This document shows, piece by piece, positions 20,779 to 30,604 of a stretch of DNA of 64,000 nucleotides. The DNA is from Odontocerum albicorne. Taxonomy: Eukaryota > Arthropoda > Insecta > Trichoptera > Odontoceridae. The translations under genes and the position numbers were made by a program. The notes under the pieces are model-generated. The model searched no databases. It was not told the DNA's origin and saw only the letters and a program-made list of their open reading frames with translations. Positions within the stretch are counted from its first letter, which is position 1; each line of letters starts with the position of its first letter. The stretch spans positions 16,693,763 to 16,757,762 of the forward strand of contig OX463865.1 in NCBI GenBank assembly GCA_949825065.1, given 5' to 3'.

Positions 20779-20953
20779 ACTTATAACTAGATAACAATTC
20801 TTACAAATTATTATTTATAAGTTATTATATATATCGCTAAATGCAAGTACTTTCTGACTGTTTCGTTCAATTGACTTTTTTGTATAAATATTAAATTATG
20901 AATTAAATGTCACCCCATATCCGATATAACCGTGTATTTTGAAACAATTAATT

Positions 20954-21424
20954 TTATAAAAATGTTGATATAATTGGAAAAGGAAGCAAACAAAAAGAAA
21001 GAAACAGAATTAGCGGAAGTGATAGGACAAACGTTTGTTTTTTTGCGCAAATATTTATACAAATTGATATTTTCGATATTTCGCGATGTATCACTTCAGA
21101 TATAACCTTTTTATTCAAATACGTACGTACAATTTGATAAAATATTGCATACAACTGATTGCCAGTACAAAAACTAAAGAAAAATATCTGAAAATAAAGT
21201 AGGCCAGGTACTCGTTGGTAATCATACACTGGACGCAAACCTTTCGACTTATGACTGCGAAACATAGAATTAGACAAAGCAGATGAATCCAGGCTTAGAG
21301 GAGACAACACTGTCTTATGAATCGATTCTTCGGATAAAGAACTATTGGAGTAGGGCTGGAACTTGTAGTTCGTCATTGACCGTGTTAAAAATACTACAGC
21401 ATGTGATGAAGTAACAATACTCAC
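20954..21424 (-). CDS. candidate exon in an open frame (unidentified)
   Basis: A 156-codon minus-strand open frame, not recognised. The first 70 codons look more gene-like than their surroundings: mixed composition, serine-rich, with FLTRSMTNYKFQPYSNSSLS and MFRSHKSKGLRPVYDYQR. In front of it on the minus strand are a branch-point-like TACTAAC (near 21450) and an acceptor-like CATGCTGTAG, and a possible GT donor lies near 21211. The rest is hydrophobic and AT-driven, and probably intronic. It could equally be a chance ORF. Confidence 0.22.
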   Translation of the reverse strand: MSIVTSSHAVVFLTRSMTNYKFQPYSNSSLSEESIHKTVLSPLSLDSSALSNSMFRSHKSKGLRPVYDYQRVPGLLYFQIFFFSFCTGNQLYAIFYQIVRTYLNKKVISEVIHREISKISICINICAKKQTFVLSLPLILFLSFCLLPFPIISTFL

Positions 21425-21429
21425 ATACG

Positions 21430-22250
21430 TTTAATGCACGTTAGTATTGCCACGAGACGAACTAATCTAGTAAGTAGACTGGGACCGTTTTTTTTTGTCT
21501 TGTAAATCGAATCCGAAATTAACAGGTGCATATCATACGTCTTTTCAACAATACTAAGCAGTCTGCCATTCGAACAGGACTATCCTTTTGTTATTTCATC
21601 CACATATATAATTAAAGCTTTTAACAAGACTGTCTTAACTCTAAAATGCATCTGGATGCATATCTTGCATTCCAAGTTGATGGTTTGCCGGAGTGTCGGT
21701 CCGATTGTCGGACACCTTACTCATTCATCGGTTGTGTAAAAACGGACTTTGGGAAATTAATTTTGGATTGTTTGGTGGGGGTGTTAGAAATTTTTTTTAT
21801 AGAGAGGAGGGATAGAGTTTGGTACATACATTAAGGTTATAGATACATATAGGTTACATAATAATATACTTATATTTTTATATGTCACGAGCGTTGATAA
21901 ACAGTTTATTCTGACATCAATAAATGTCAGTGGGAACTAAAATTGAATGTTTGAATTATTGATTTAGCTAAGACGCAAACTGATAATAATTTTGTAAAAA
22001 ATTTTTTTCGTCAGATATAATTGCCTAGTTCAAAAAATTCATTTATAGCCGTCAAACGGGGGACGCTGCACCACTATCAAATAGGCTATTTTTCAAAGTG
22101 AAATATTTTGAGTATTTTGTGACTTTTCAAAAAAAATAAAAATTAGTTCGGCTTCAAAATAAGGTAAACTTTGTAATGATGCATATAATGTTATGAAATA
22201 TTTGTAATCAAAAGAAATAACAAAGATAATTCATATGTGCAGACCTGCAT
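21430..22250. other. no gene recognised
   Basis: A 62-codon plus frame at 21646-21834 has no recognisable motif. No terminal repeats were identified. Confidence 0.4.
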
Positions 22251-22427
22251 CATCATGCATTTACGCGTTTTTTGAATAATGCTTGCATAGTGAGGCATTT
22301 TCCCATACATGTTCTAATAAATAGATTTTTATTGTTTTGTATATAATTAAGGCGTTGTGGAGGTTTAAAGACATTGTATAATAATTTATTTTTATCAAAC
22401 ACTCTTTAATCCACTTTTTTGTGACGG

Positions 22428-22478
22428 TATAACCCTATCGGTTTCAAGGCTTTCACCTCATCCTCAGGGGAGCGCAAA
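22428..22478 (-). ncRNA. hammerhead-ribozyme-like motif
   Basis: Minus strand: CTGAGGA (core box 1, CUGANGA), stem II GAGG/CCTT closed by a TGAAAG loop, core box GAAA, and a short stem III where ACCGAU replaces ACCGGU. Stem I starts CCC/GGG. One stem III pair is lost. Confidence 0.5.
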
Positions 22479-22634
22479 CAAGACTTAATGCTGTTCGAAC
22501 TGGTACCGATATACACGATTCAACGGTTGGAGGCTGAGGGGTGAGGGAGGCATGGGACAAAACAAAATGATGAAAATAAGATAAATGCGGTAGAGATAAG
22601 AACTTGGCGTAGAATGTTTAATTCAAACCATATA

Positions 22635-22803
22635 ATTGATCATCAAGTTGTAACTTTATAATAAAGTACAATACATTTAAGTGATCAAGCTGTTACTTCA
22701 TAATAAAGTACAATACATATAAGTGATCATCAAGTTCTTATTTTATAATAAAGTACAATACATATAAGGGATCATCAAGTTGTTACTTTATAATAAAGTA
22801 CAT
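22635..22803 (-). repeat. 45-bp satellite, four units
   Basis: Units of GATCATCAAGTTGTTACTTT plus ATAATAAAGTACAATACATA and a few bases. Each contains the perfect palindrome ACTTTATAATAAAGT. It is the reverse complement of the array at 24765-25045. Confidence 0.85.
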
Positions 22804-22804
22804 T

Positions 22805-22860
22805 GCGCTACCCTGAAGATGAGGTGAAAGCCTTGAAACCGGTAGGGTTATACCGTCACA
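22805..22860 (+). ncRNA. hammerhead-ribozyme-like motif
   Basis: CTGAAGA (22813-22819), stem II GAGG/CCTT with a TGAAAG loop, GAAA (22835-22838), a minimal self-complementary stem III ACCGGT, and predicted cleavage after GTA (22844). Stem I begins with two C-G pairs and is shortened because the satellite joins just upstream. One unpaired U precedes stem II, a deviation from the strict consensus. Confidence 0.6.
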
Positions 22861-23361
22861 AAAAAGTGGAATAAAGAGTGTTTGATAAAAATAAATTACA
22901 AATATTTTTATTGTTTTACAGCATGGCAAAAAGAGACATTATACCAAATGAAAAGCTAGAGGAGTATTTAAATCAAATTTTGGATGAATCTACGTAAAAC
23001 TTTGTTTGCTCCTTAATGCATAATGATGCATTTCTGCAACATATGATTTTTATTCAATAAAAAATGCATTGGGGTTTTTAAAATTATTTGTTCCTTTATC
23101 TACAGGTTATGTGTTAGTATACACCATAATTATAGTTTAAGGGTTAAAACGATTATTTTCAAGTCCTTCCTAAATCTGCACATGCCACCCATATATTTAA
23201 CAAGCAGATGCAGACCACTCTTCCCCACGAGACCAACAATGGTAAAAATCCTGTCGTAATACTTCACCCTAATGAATTCAATCGATGAAATATTTAATTA
23301 CAATTTGCTTCGGTATGTGTCACAAATAAACATCAACAAGCCAAATCACAATTGATCATCC

Positions 23362-23700
23362 ATTCATCCTATAGTGTAACACATGACTGAATATCGTAAC
23401 TCCCATGATATCCTCTGACAACTCATTCCCATTCATCTCTGCGCTCGACGGCTCGAAAGGAAGTTGTAAGGATAGTCCAATTGCATCTCTCCCTTGGTCA
23501 GTCCAACGCATTGGGATTCTTTCTCGTGTGCATCGTCTTTCCACACCTCCAGTAACCACAAACCTCCCCCAACTGTCACGACCACGAACAATATGCCCCG
23601 AAAATCGGAGAACTCGTCAAAGGCACATTGTCGATAATCAATTTTTCGGTAATTCTCAGTTCTTCGAGAATGGAGGCGTTATTTCACCTTGCTATTCATA
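23362..23700 (-). pseudogene. LINE-E RT C-terminal tail
   Basis: The minus strand encodes FVVTGGVERRCTRERIPMRW, then TDQGRDAIGLSLQLPFEPSS, in one frame, and the LREIT-like upstream part. The upstream overlap with a 98-codon plus ORF is a shadow. Confidence 0.65.
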
Positions 23701-23763
23701 GAATTCGTAACATCCTTCACCAGCACCACATTTCAAATACATGCTACATATTTACCTGTCAGA

Positions 23764-24033
23764 ATGGTATATACAGAAAGGAATGAAGTGACAATGTGCA
23801 GGACACGTAGCCAGAATGTCAGACTCCCGATGGACATCCGAAATAATCCAATGGTATCAAAGAGGCATAAAGAGGCTCAGAAGAAACCCGAAGGTACGCT
23901 GGATAGATGAAATCAGGAAGCATGGCAGCATCACATGGCATCAAGGAGCAAAAAATGGAACTATTTGGAGTCAACTTGGGGAGACCTTCATCCAGCAGTG
24001 GATCGATGTAAAATTGAATATGTAAATAAAAAT
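23764..24033 (+). pseudogene. RTE-type LINE (LINE-D) C-terminus, copy 1
   Basis: Reads SQNVRLP.../ARMSDSRWTSEIIQWYQRGI, then RLRRNPKVRWIDEIRKHGSI and WSQLGETFIQQWIDVKLNM stop (24024). This is the conserved end of RTE-clade insect polyproteins (RW...I..W.PR...R..GRP..RW.DDI, then W..LGE.F.QQW). Frames change twice. Confidence 0.75.
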
Positions 24034-24062
24034 TTAAAAATAATATATAATACTTATAACAT

Positions 24063-24650
24063 ATGTTAGGTCAGTTAAGAAGTTGGTTTAAAAATGAATA
24101 TATCAAAAACCAAATATATGATGAACAGCTTTGCTACCCCAAAAACAATAAACGTAGATGGAAAGCCGCTAGAACTTGTCCAGGAATATGTGTATCTGGG
24201 GCAATTTATTTCATTTGTAGGTGGCATATCGGAGGAAATAGCACGAAGGAGAAAACTAGCGTGGAGCTCATTTGGACGTTTGAACAACATCTTCAAAAGT
24301 AATCTCCCAATATGCTTGAAGCGAAGGGTCTACAACCAGTGTCTTCTCCCAGTACTTAACATACGTATGGCTGCGAGACATGGACGCTCACAGTAAAGAA
24401 CACACAAAAGCTCCAGACCGCACAAAGGGGCATGGAGAGATGCATGTTGGGATAAACTAAAAGAAACCGTAAATAAAACACCTGGATTCCTAATATGACA
24501 AAGGTAGAAGATGTTATAAAGGTGTGCAAAAGAATGAAGTGGCAATGGGCAGGATAAGTAGCCAGAATGTCAGACTCCCGATGGACATCCGAGATAATCC
24601 GATGGTACCCAAGAGGCATAAAGAGGCCCAGAAGAAGACCAAAGGTACGC
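24063..24650 (+). pseudogene. RTE-type LINE (LINE-D) RT/C-terminal fragment, copy 2
   Basis: The plus-strand frame at 24094-24396 reads MNISKTKYMMNSFATPKTIN, LVQEYVYLGQFIS, RRRKLAWSSFGRLNNIFKSN, then KRRVYNQCLLPVL. A frameshift precedes TWTLTVKNTQKLQTAQRGME (24385-24445), followed by ARMSDSRWTSEIIRWYPRGI. The EYVYLGQ segment follows the RT catalytic domain in RTE elements. It is truncated at both ends and joined on the right to a LINE-E piece at about 24652. Confidence 0.8.
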
Positions 24651-24651
24651 T

Positions 24652-24763
24652 GGTTAGCCTCTGACGACTCCTATCTAACCATCCCTGCAGTCCACTCTTC
24701 ATAGGGCAGTTGTTAAGCGTATTCTAATTTCTCGTTGAAGACACATTTTCGACAATCTAAAGT
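24652..24763 (-). pseudogene. LINE-E fragment
   Basis: TAGCCTCTGACGACTCC and GGGCAGTTGTTAAGCGTA match 12815-12870. Then the sequence jumps to the GTTGAAGACACATTTTCGAC part. An internally deleted 110-bp piece. Confidence 0.55.
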
Positions 24764-25045
24764 AACAACTTGATGATCACTTATATGTATTGTACTTTAT
24801 TATAAAGTAACCAATTGATGATCACTTATATGTATTGTACTTTATTATAAAGTAACAAATTCATGATCACTTATAAGTATTGTACTTTATTATCAAGTAA
24901 CAACTTCATGATCACTTATATGTATTGTACTTTATTATCAAGTAACAACTTGATAATCACTTATATGTATTGTACTTTATTATAAAGTAACAACTTGATG
25001 ATCACTTATATGTATTGTACTTTATTATGAAGTAACAACTTAATT
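24764..25045 (+). repeat. 45-bp satellite, about six units
   Basis: The period is exactly 45 bp (TGATCAC at 24774, 24819, 24864, 24909, 24954, 24999). The unit contains TATGTATTGTACTTTATTAT and the palindrome ACTTTATTATAAAGT or close variants. One more unit lies at 25721-25765, beyond an inserted LINE. Confidence 0.9.
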
Positions 25046-25688
25046 GGCTCCCATTATATATGCTTATTTGGCTCCCATTACATACAATGGCGTGCCGACT
25101 TCAATAAGAGTAAAGGTAGGAAAACCATTTAGACAGTCGATCGGAGCGTGGTTGTTATTGCGACAGGATTTTGAGTACTTGGGCTTTCGGGATGAATGAC
25201 GAGTAGAAAGGATTTATGTGAGCTCGTGAGTGTGGGTCTGTCTCTTCTTGTTATTTTAATTTTGGATGTTTTTGTATTTGTGTTTCTGTGTGTTTTTCTT
25301 TTTTTCTTCTTTTTTTTTTGTTTTGAATTTGTTCTGATTTTTATTCTTATGATTGTGTGCGGTATATTGTGGGATGAATATTTTTGGTCTTTCTGGAGTG
25401 ATAATGTGTGAGGAGTTGAGTTTCGCAAGATGTTTCCAGTTGTAGTTGAGTGTCACTGTTTGTCAGGTTGATGAGAGCGTGCAATGGGGTTTTTTTGTGT
25501 TATCAAAAATCGGAAAGAAGTATCGATTTATTTTTTCATGCTAAATATCCTCAGTGAGATACAGGCAAAAGCCTAGTTTACTGGGGATACGACAAATGAA
25601 AGGCAACAAACCCAGATCCATTAAAATTATACGTCCAAATCAAATTACCTGTTGTTTTTTCTCAAATTGTGTATATTTCTTGTCATGT

Positions 25689-25720
<32 letters not shown>
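25046..25720 (+). mobile_element. LINE R-A 3' fragment with (AAT)n tail
   Basis: It splits the 45-bp satellite array, which stops at AACAACTT and resumes at CACTTATATG. Its 3' part (25497-25690) is the R-A repeat found reversed at 731-940 and 400-490. It ends in ten AAT units (25691-25720). A T-rich tract with an overlapping 71-codon ORF lies at 25250-25330. No clear RT motif was readable. Confidence 0.55.
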
Positions 25721-25849
25721 CACTTATATGTATTGTACTTTATTATAAAGTTACAAATTGATGATCAATTATATGGTTTGAATTAAACATTCTACGCCAA
25801 GTTCTTATTTCTACCGCATTTATCTTATTTTCATCATTTTGTTTTGCTC

Positions 25850-26614
25850 TCCCAAATTTTGCTTGCATATCCTAATGTTTGCACCAAGATATCACTGTGA
25901 GCGGCCAGATTTGTTAACGTTGAAATATTCCGCAATAAACAATAACAGTGCTATAAAAACAAGTGAATAAAAAAAGAAATCTTTACGGATTCAATGAAAT
26001 TTTTTCTCTTACGAGGGCCAAGAAAACATTTTTCCGGCACTTAAAATCTAACCATAATTACCCAAGAAGTCCTTTATAGTCGTTTAAACTCGACTCGAGC
26101 CTGGGTCCTTAGAGTTATTCCTTTGTAATTACTAAAATAAAATTCTTCCGACTAGAATTCGCCGAGCACCATTAACAATTTCATACCGGTTTAATATATT
26201 TTTTTACGTTTGCTTTTACGATCAAAGAAATAGTGAGCGCAGTACCGTTTCTAAGTTAACGAACGCCAATATTTTTGCATCTCAATTTTTTTATTATTTA
26301 TTTTTTCTGACGCTATATGAAGACTAAATATCACCTGTAGAGCGTTTTCGTAACAATGTAACATCTTTTGATTATTGTGATCTTCCAAACCTTCTTGGAT
26401 CCTTGACGCCATAAGTCTGCTTTCATATTGTAGCATAATTTCTTAATTCATAGGTCACTAAAATTGGATGGGTTGGCATTTTAAGTGACGAAATAGTTTT
26501 TCCCATAGTCTGTCGAGCTATAAAATAATTAATAATTGAGTTTAATTCATGATTTTTTAATAATAATAATTAAGTTTAATTAAAAATTCGCAAAAAATAC
26601 CGTTTTTAAGTTCA
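25850..26614. other. no gene recognised
   Basis: AT-rich. A 61-codon minus frame at 26251-26436 has no recognisable motif. Confidence 0.4.
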
Positions 26615-26734
26615 ATTTAGTTTTAAATTGGGTAAAAGTGCCACAAAAGCTTTTGAAATTATTCAAACTGTTTATGGAAGTGATGCAATGAACGTTTGTA
26701 AGTGGTATGCAAGATTTGGTGATGGTATAGAGGG
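26615..26734 (+). pseudogene. mariner transposase N-terminal fragment
   Basis: The plus strand encodes KLGKSATKAFEIIQTVYGSD, then AMNVCKWYARFGDGIE. This is the first helix-turn-helix of a mariner transposase (usual form LGKSATET...VYGDDAMSR..VFEWHKRFK.G). It is cut at 26735 by a LINE. Confidence 0.7.
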
Positions 26735-27785
26735 TTTTTTATTTATTTCATAAAGCTTACATATACCAATTACATACAAAGCTTGAAAGAAGAAATTATA
26801 TACAGTAAGAAGATAAAATACTATTTACATTAAAAGCTTTAATATACATTATATAGGGCAGCAAAAATATTAAGTTAATTGTTATTAATTTTGTCGAAAC
26901 AACTAACTTTCATAATTAAGAAAGCTCAAAATGCTTTCTTTAAAAACGTTATCGGAAATGTTGAAGATGTCAATATCCGTGGCTTTATTTAGAAGGGATA
27001 GCCCGTGATACAGTGGGAGAGCACATTATAGGTAAGTTCTACTTATTGCCGGTTCAAATAGGTCAATATGTCTGTACCTCGAATAGTTGTCAGGAAAATA
27101 AAACTTTATCTTTTCCATCATAGTACAATTAGGTGTAGCTCCCGTCAGCAACTTAAAAATATAATAAGAGGCTCTCACATCCCTCCTCGCTCTAAGATGG
27201 CAGTATCCCAACATACTTTAGGGAATGTCCCTTAAAGGTATATGATGATTATGATTGTTGATAAATAAATAAAACACGTTGAATAGCAATGCGGAAAGAG
27301 AGAGTGAATAGTTTATTTTAATAGTAACGTAGGTATTTATAACATTTTAGAATGTGCGCGAGAGTGCGCTCGCGATATGCTTACGTCTCGCTTCTGTGAA
27401 TGCAGAAACGGTTATTGTCGTATGTAGGTATTTATCTAAATACGGAACTGGCGAGATAGCCGTGGTGCGTTCTTTCTCTCTGGCGTGTGGTGCGGTCGCT
27501 CGGCCGGCGTCAATGGCCGGCATGTGACCTTCGGACTGTTTACTATAATTTATCGAGGAATCCGAAGGTCGTTTCATCGGTCATTGACCGTATGTATGCG
27601 ACAATATTCCGCGACGACCGCCACAATACCAAGAAGGAATCTTGTAGGATAGAGCCACGGGTACAAAACGCCCTCCAGTAAGTAGAGGAATCTCAAAAAA
27701 ATATTTTGTATTTTCTCCACCATTTGAGAGTAACGAATCTCCCATTGAATATGATCAAAGATCTGGACCATCGTTGACAGTTCGA
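26735..27785 (-). pseudogene. LINE-H (CR1/Jockey-like) RT C-terminus, split by an LTR
   Basis: On the minus strand KIQNIFLRFLYLLEGVLYPW (27575-27770) leads to TRFLLG, and after the insertion the frame continues LGYCHLRARRDVRASYYIFK (27026-27214), then EKIKFYFPDNYSRYRH. Removing the insertion and one TSD restores a continuous frame. This is the post-RT domain (usual form RVQ..FLR.L, then L.LRR....L..KLL.G). The 3' end at 26735 is a TTTATTTATTT run on the plus strand. Confidence 0.75.
27217..27625 (-). mobile_element. solo-LTR-like insertion
   Basis: 409 bp with the 4-bp TSD ATAC (27213-27216 and 27626-27629) inside LINE-H. On the minus strand it begins TGTGGCGGTCGTCGC and ends in CCCTAAA. Related to 14623-15002 (shared GGTATTTATAA, TGATTGTTGATAAATAAA). 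GC content is higher than in flanking DNA. Class inferred as LTR from the TG start and 4-bp TSD. Confidence 0.65.
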
Positions 27786-27839
27786 ATTAAAGAAAATATA
27801 ATGCAAGTTTACTCTTAGATCACGCACACAAGGCTGATG

Positions 27840-27905
27840 TATTGTTACTCGTAATTAAGATGAAGAGGAGTATGTTGAGATGGTTTGGGCATATGCAGTA
27901 CTGTC
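27840..27905 (+). pseudogene. LINE-A fragment
   Basis: VIKMKRSMLRWFGHMQ is the KMKKSMLRWFGHV motif of LINE-A. Too short to delimit further. Confidence 0.45.
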
Positions 27906-29123
27906 TTCATACAGCGAGGCAATTTTTCTTAATAGTCAATCATTCGAATCTTACTTTTTTCGATACTTCCCACAATTTCTCCCTTCTAACAGAAATACAT
28001 TTTTTTTCAATACGACGCTGTTTATAAGACTGAAATTTAATGTAACTTATTTACTTATCATCAGGCCGTGTTTCTTGCGGGGTAGATAGAAAAAACAGAT
28101 AGGAGGAGGTAATATTAAAAAAAAAAAGAACATGTCTACCAAATCAGAATGTTGGGAATTCGCAAAAAAACTGTTTGCATTAAAAATATATGAAATAATA
28201 ATTCATTGTAAAAATATCTGAAATCCTTAAAATCGCTTAAAGTGACTTGATTTGTTGTTTACTATCGAATCATAATAATTAAAATAGTTATTGTAGTTTA
28301 AAATATGGACATGATCCTTTTTGAGTGAACAATTCTATTTTAATCTTTTTTTATTGAACAGGTCTGGGACATGATGTTTTTTGTTCGATTTGAAAAATAT
28401 CATACAAAAAATAATTGGGGAGAGTAATTTATTTTAATCAAATAAAATAAGTTAAGTGTTACAAAATGAGAAAAAATATTACTATAAAACTATAAATATA
28501 TGTAAGTAGATAAATCTGTATAATGAAATTACACTGCACGTACGATTTAAAAACTGACAGTTGCTGGTGAACTGGTATGAAGTGAGCCACAATTGGAAAG
28601 CTATGATTGATCAATTCGGACATGATTCTTTTTTTTATTGGTTTGAAGCTTGGATAAGATTCTTTTTGAAAAAATACTGTTATTTTATGATTTTAAAATG
28701 ATTTATGTGCTTTTTTTTTATTAAAATAAAAATGTTAAACGGCTCCGTACCATCGATAAGAAAAAAATCTGCTTTATCAACATTTTTTTTGTATCCAATG
28801 GACATGATATTTTTTTAATGTTACCTTCTCATATTCTGTTTTATCGGAGCACATGACTTTCGGCTACTCCACATTCACACATCTCATCATGCACAATCTT
28901 GCATTATGTGTACTTTTCACTTTACCTTTTTTTATATATCTGGTCCATTTGTTTCAGCCATTTTCCTTGTTCTACCTCTTTCCCACACACACTTTAGACT
29001 TGTATACTCGTTTAGACATTCATTCTGTTCGCATTCTCATACCATCTTAAAGCCTCTTTCTTCGTCTTATTTGAAACATCTATTTTATGACTCATTTTTT
29101 TACGTTCAGAATAATTAAATACC
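27906..29123. other. no gene recognised
   Basis: AT-rich. The word GGACATGAT followed by a T-rich run recurs at about 28312, 28367, 28617 and 28799. 28855-29110 is C/T-rich and may be an antisense LINE remnant, but no motif could be read. Confidence 0.35.
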
Positions 29124-29944
29124 TCAACCGGTTCACTGCCAGAAGCGAGTTGTCACGCTCTCCGATTCAGTGCTCGCCAGGCCGGCCATACAAAATGAAC
29201 GCGTAAACGCGCTCTCCTTTGAGCTTGTCGCAAGCCAATATCAAATACAACTGTAATAATTTATAAATTATAACACATAGTGACATCTATTGAGATGGTC
29301 AAAAAATACTTAAATATTACAATTTACCGATATTATCAAAGTTACAGTCATCTTTCTAAAAGCTTTCACTGACAGTCAATACGTGTCTCTGATACAGAGT
29401 TACCGACTACATTTTTTTGCGACGTAATTACGATGATTTATAATGACTTTGTTTGTAGTTTTGTTCTGTGGTTGATTTTTAACTTTTGTGCGTTATTTTT
29501 GTTAATTTTTCAAAGTATTCATTTACAAAGTGTGTTTTCATGTATTCTTTGTTTATTGGCGGTAGTTTTGCGGCATAATACGACGTTTATATAGACTTTT
29601 TACGGTTTTATTTTATAGTTTATTTACCTTTTGCGCTTTATTATACATCATACAGATAATTTGTTGATTTTAGTTGACAAATTATATTATATTCCACTAT
29701 ATTTATAAGTAAACGTGTTTTCTGTGTCAAGTTGTGACCCTGACATTTTGTGAATATTTAAACTGTGTTTTTCTGAGTGAACGGCAGCTCAAAAGCCCCA
29801 CGGTGTATATATTTAGTAAGTTTTAATAATATCCTTTATATCTGTATACAAAAAATATATAATTTTTAGGTTTTATTTTTGTTGAAACAATCCCGGCCTG
29901 CTGGGTACGGCCATACTAATAACTTCTGGCACTTAAAGGGTTAA
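29124..29944. mobile_element. piggyBac-like non-autonomous element
   Basis: The right end has CTTCTGGCACTTAAAGGG followed by TTAA (29941-29944). The left end has CCGGTTCACTGCCAGAAG preceded by TCAA (29124-29127). The ends match 11 of 15 as inverted repeats and resemble the piggyBac CCCTTT..TGCCAG terminus. 813 bp inside with no transposase motif. Confidence 0.65.
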
Positions 29945-30473
29945 TCGAGAGTGTATAGCTCACGACATCACGGGAGATGTAAACTCAATTGCAGTTTAGT
30001 AAATATAATTATAAAGATGCTTAAGGCTAATATTTACTTAAAAGGCTTAAGCACGATGATATGTTTATATATCAAAACATTTAAATTTGCGCATCACATT
30101 TCGAGCCCCCGAGTTACTGTACCATAGAAACAAGAGATAAACAGACCAGCCCTGAATATGTCGGTTTCTCAATTCCAGTTTATGACCGTTTCATGTTTTT
30201 ACTTGAATCGACAACATTTTTAACAGAAAGTACAATTGCTGAAAATATACGCACGCTATTAAAGTTTTGTTTTTAAAAAGGGTCATAATTTTAATTAAAA
30301 AACACAACTTTGAGTAAAATCATTGTATACATATATTTTTCCAAGAAAATATCATGATTGATCTGAAATAACTAATTTTCTATGTTGTTTATAGTTAAGG
30401 CATTAACATTGTGAAGGTTTAAAGACGTTGTAATTTATTTTTATCAAACTTTGTTTATTCCACTTTTTTGTAA

Positions 30474-30525
30474 CGGTATAATCCTACCGGTTTCAAGGCT
30501 TTCACCTCATCTTCAGGGAAGTACA
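30474..30525 (-). ncRNA. hammerhead-ribozyme-like motif
   Basis: Minus strand: CTGAAGA, stem II GAGG/CCTT with a TGAAAG loop, GAAA, ACCGGT stem III, GTA, and a TCC/GGA stem I base. All core boxes are kept. Confidence 0.55.
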
Positions 30526-30535
30526 AACAAGAATC

Positions 30536-30590
30536 CTCCCATGAAGGTGAGGTGAAAGCCTTGAAACTGGTAGGGTTATACCGTTACAAA
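30536..30590 (+). ncRNA. hammerhead-like motif, degenerate
   Basis: CCCATGAAGGTGAGG replaces the intact box 1. Stem II, GAAA and ACTGGTA are present. Likely inactive. Confidence 0.35.
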
Positions 30591-30604
30591 AAAGTGGAAT
30601 AAAC

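Larger units (their letters stand above)
22339..22904 (-). mobile_element. Penelope-like element enclosing a satellite block
   Basis: It is flanked by the 13-bp TSD TTTTTATTGTTTT (22326-22338 and 22905-22917). The left arm is a reversed PLE terminus with a hammerhead-like motif and the 3' part of the coding tail (to about 22555). A segment at 22556-22635 and 45-bp satellite units at 22635-22803 follow. The right arm is a forward hammerhead-like motif and terminus (GTGGAATAAAGAGTGTTTGA). The GIY-YIG core is absent. Confidence 0.8.
22250..23147 (+). mobile_element. possible piggyBac-like remnant, split by a PLE
   Basis: After a splice-acceptor-like TTTTATTGTTTTACAG at 22906 comes a 24-codon frame, MAKRDIIPNEKLEEYLNQIL and then DEST stop. 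It resembles the acidic N-terminal start of piggyBac-type transposases. The right edge reads AGTTTAAGGG followed by TTAA (23140-23147 region), like a piggyBac terminus. The left terminus was not found, so the left coordinate is approximate. A PLE sits at 22339-22904. Confidence 0.35.

Noticed and set aside
25196..25411. 71-codon hydrophobic frame (membrane-protein-like)
   Set aside because: Driven by a T-rich tract; lies inside a LINE fragment and has no other support.
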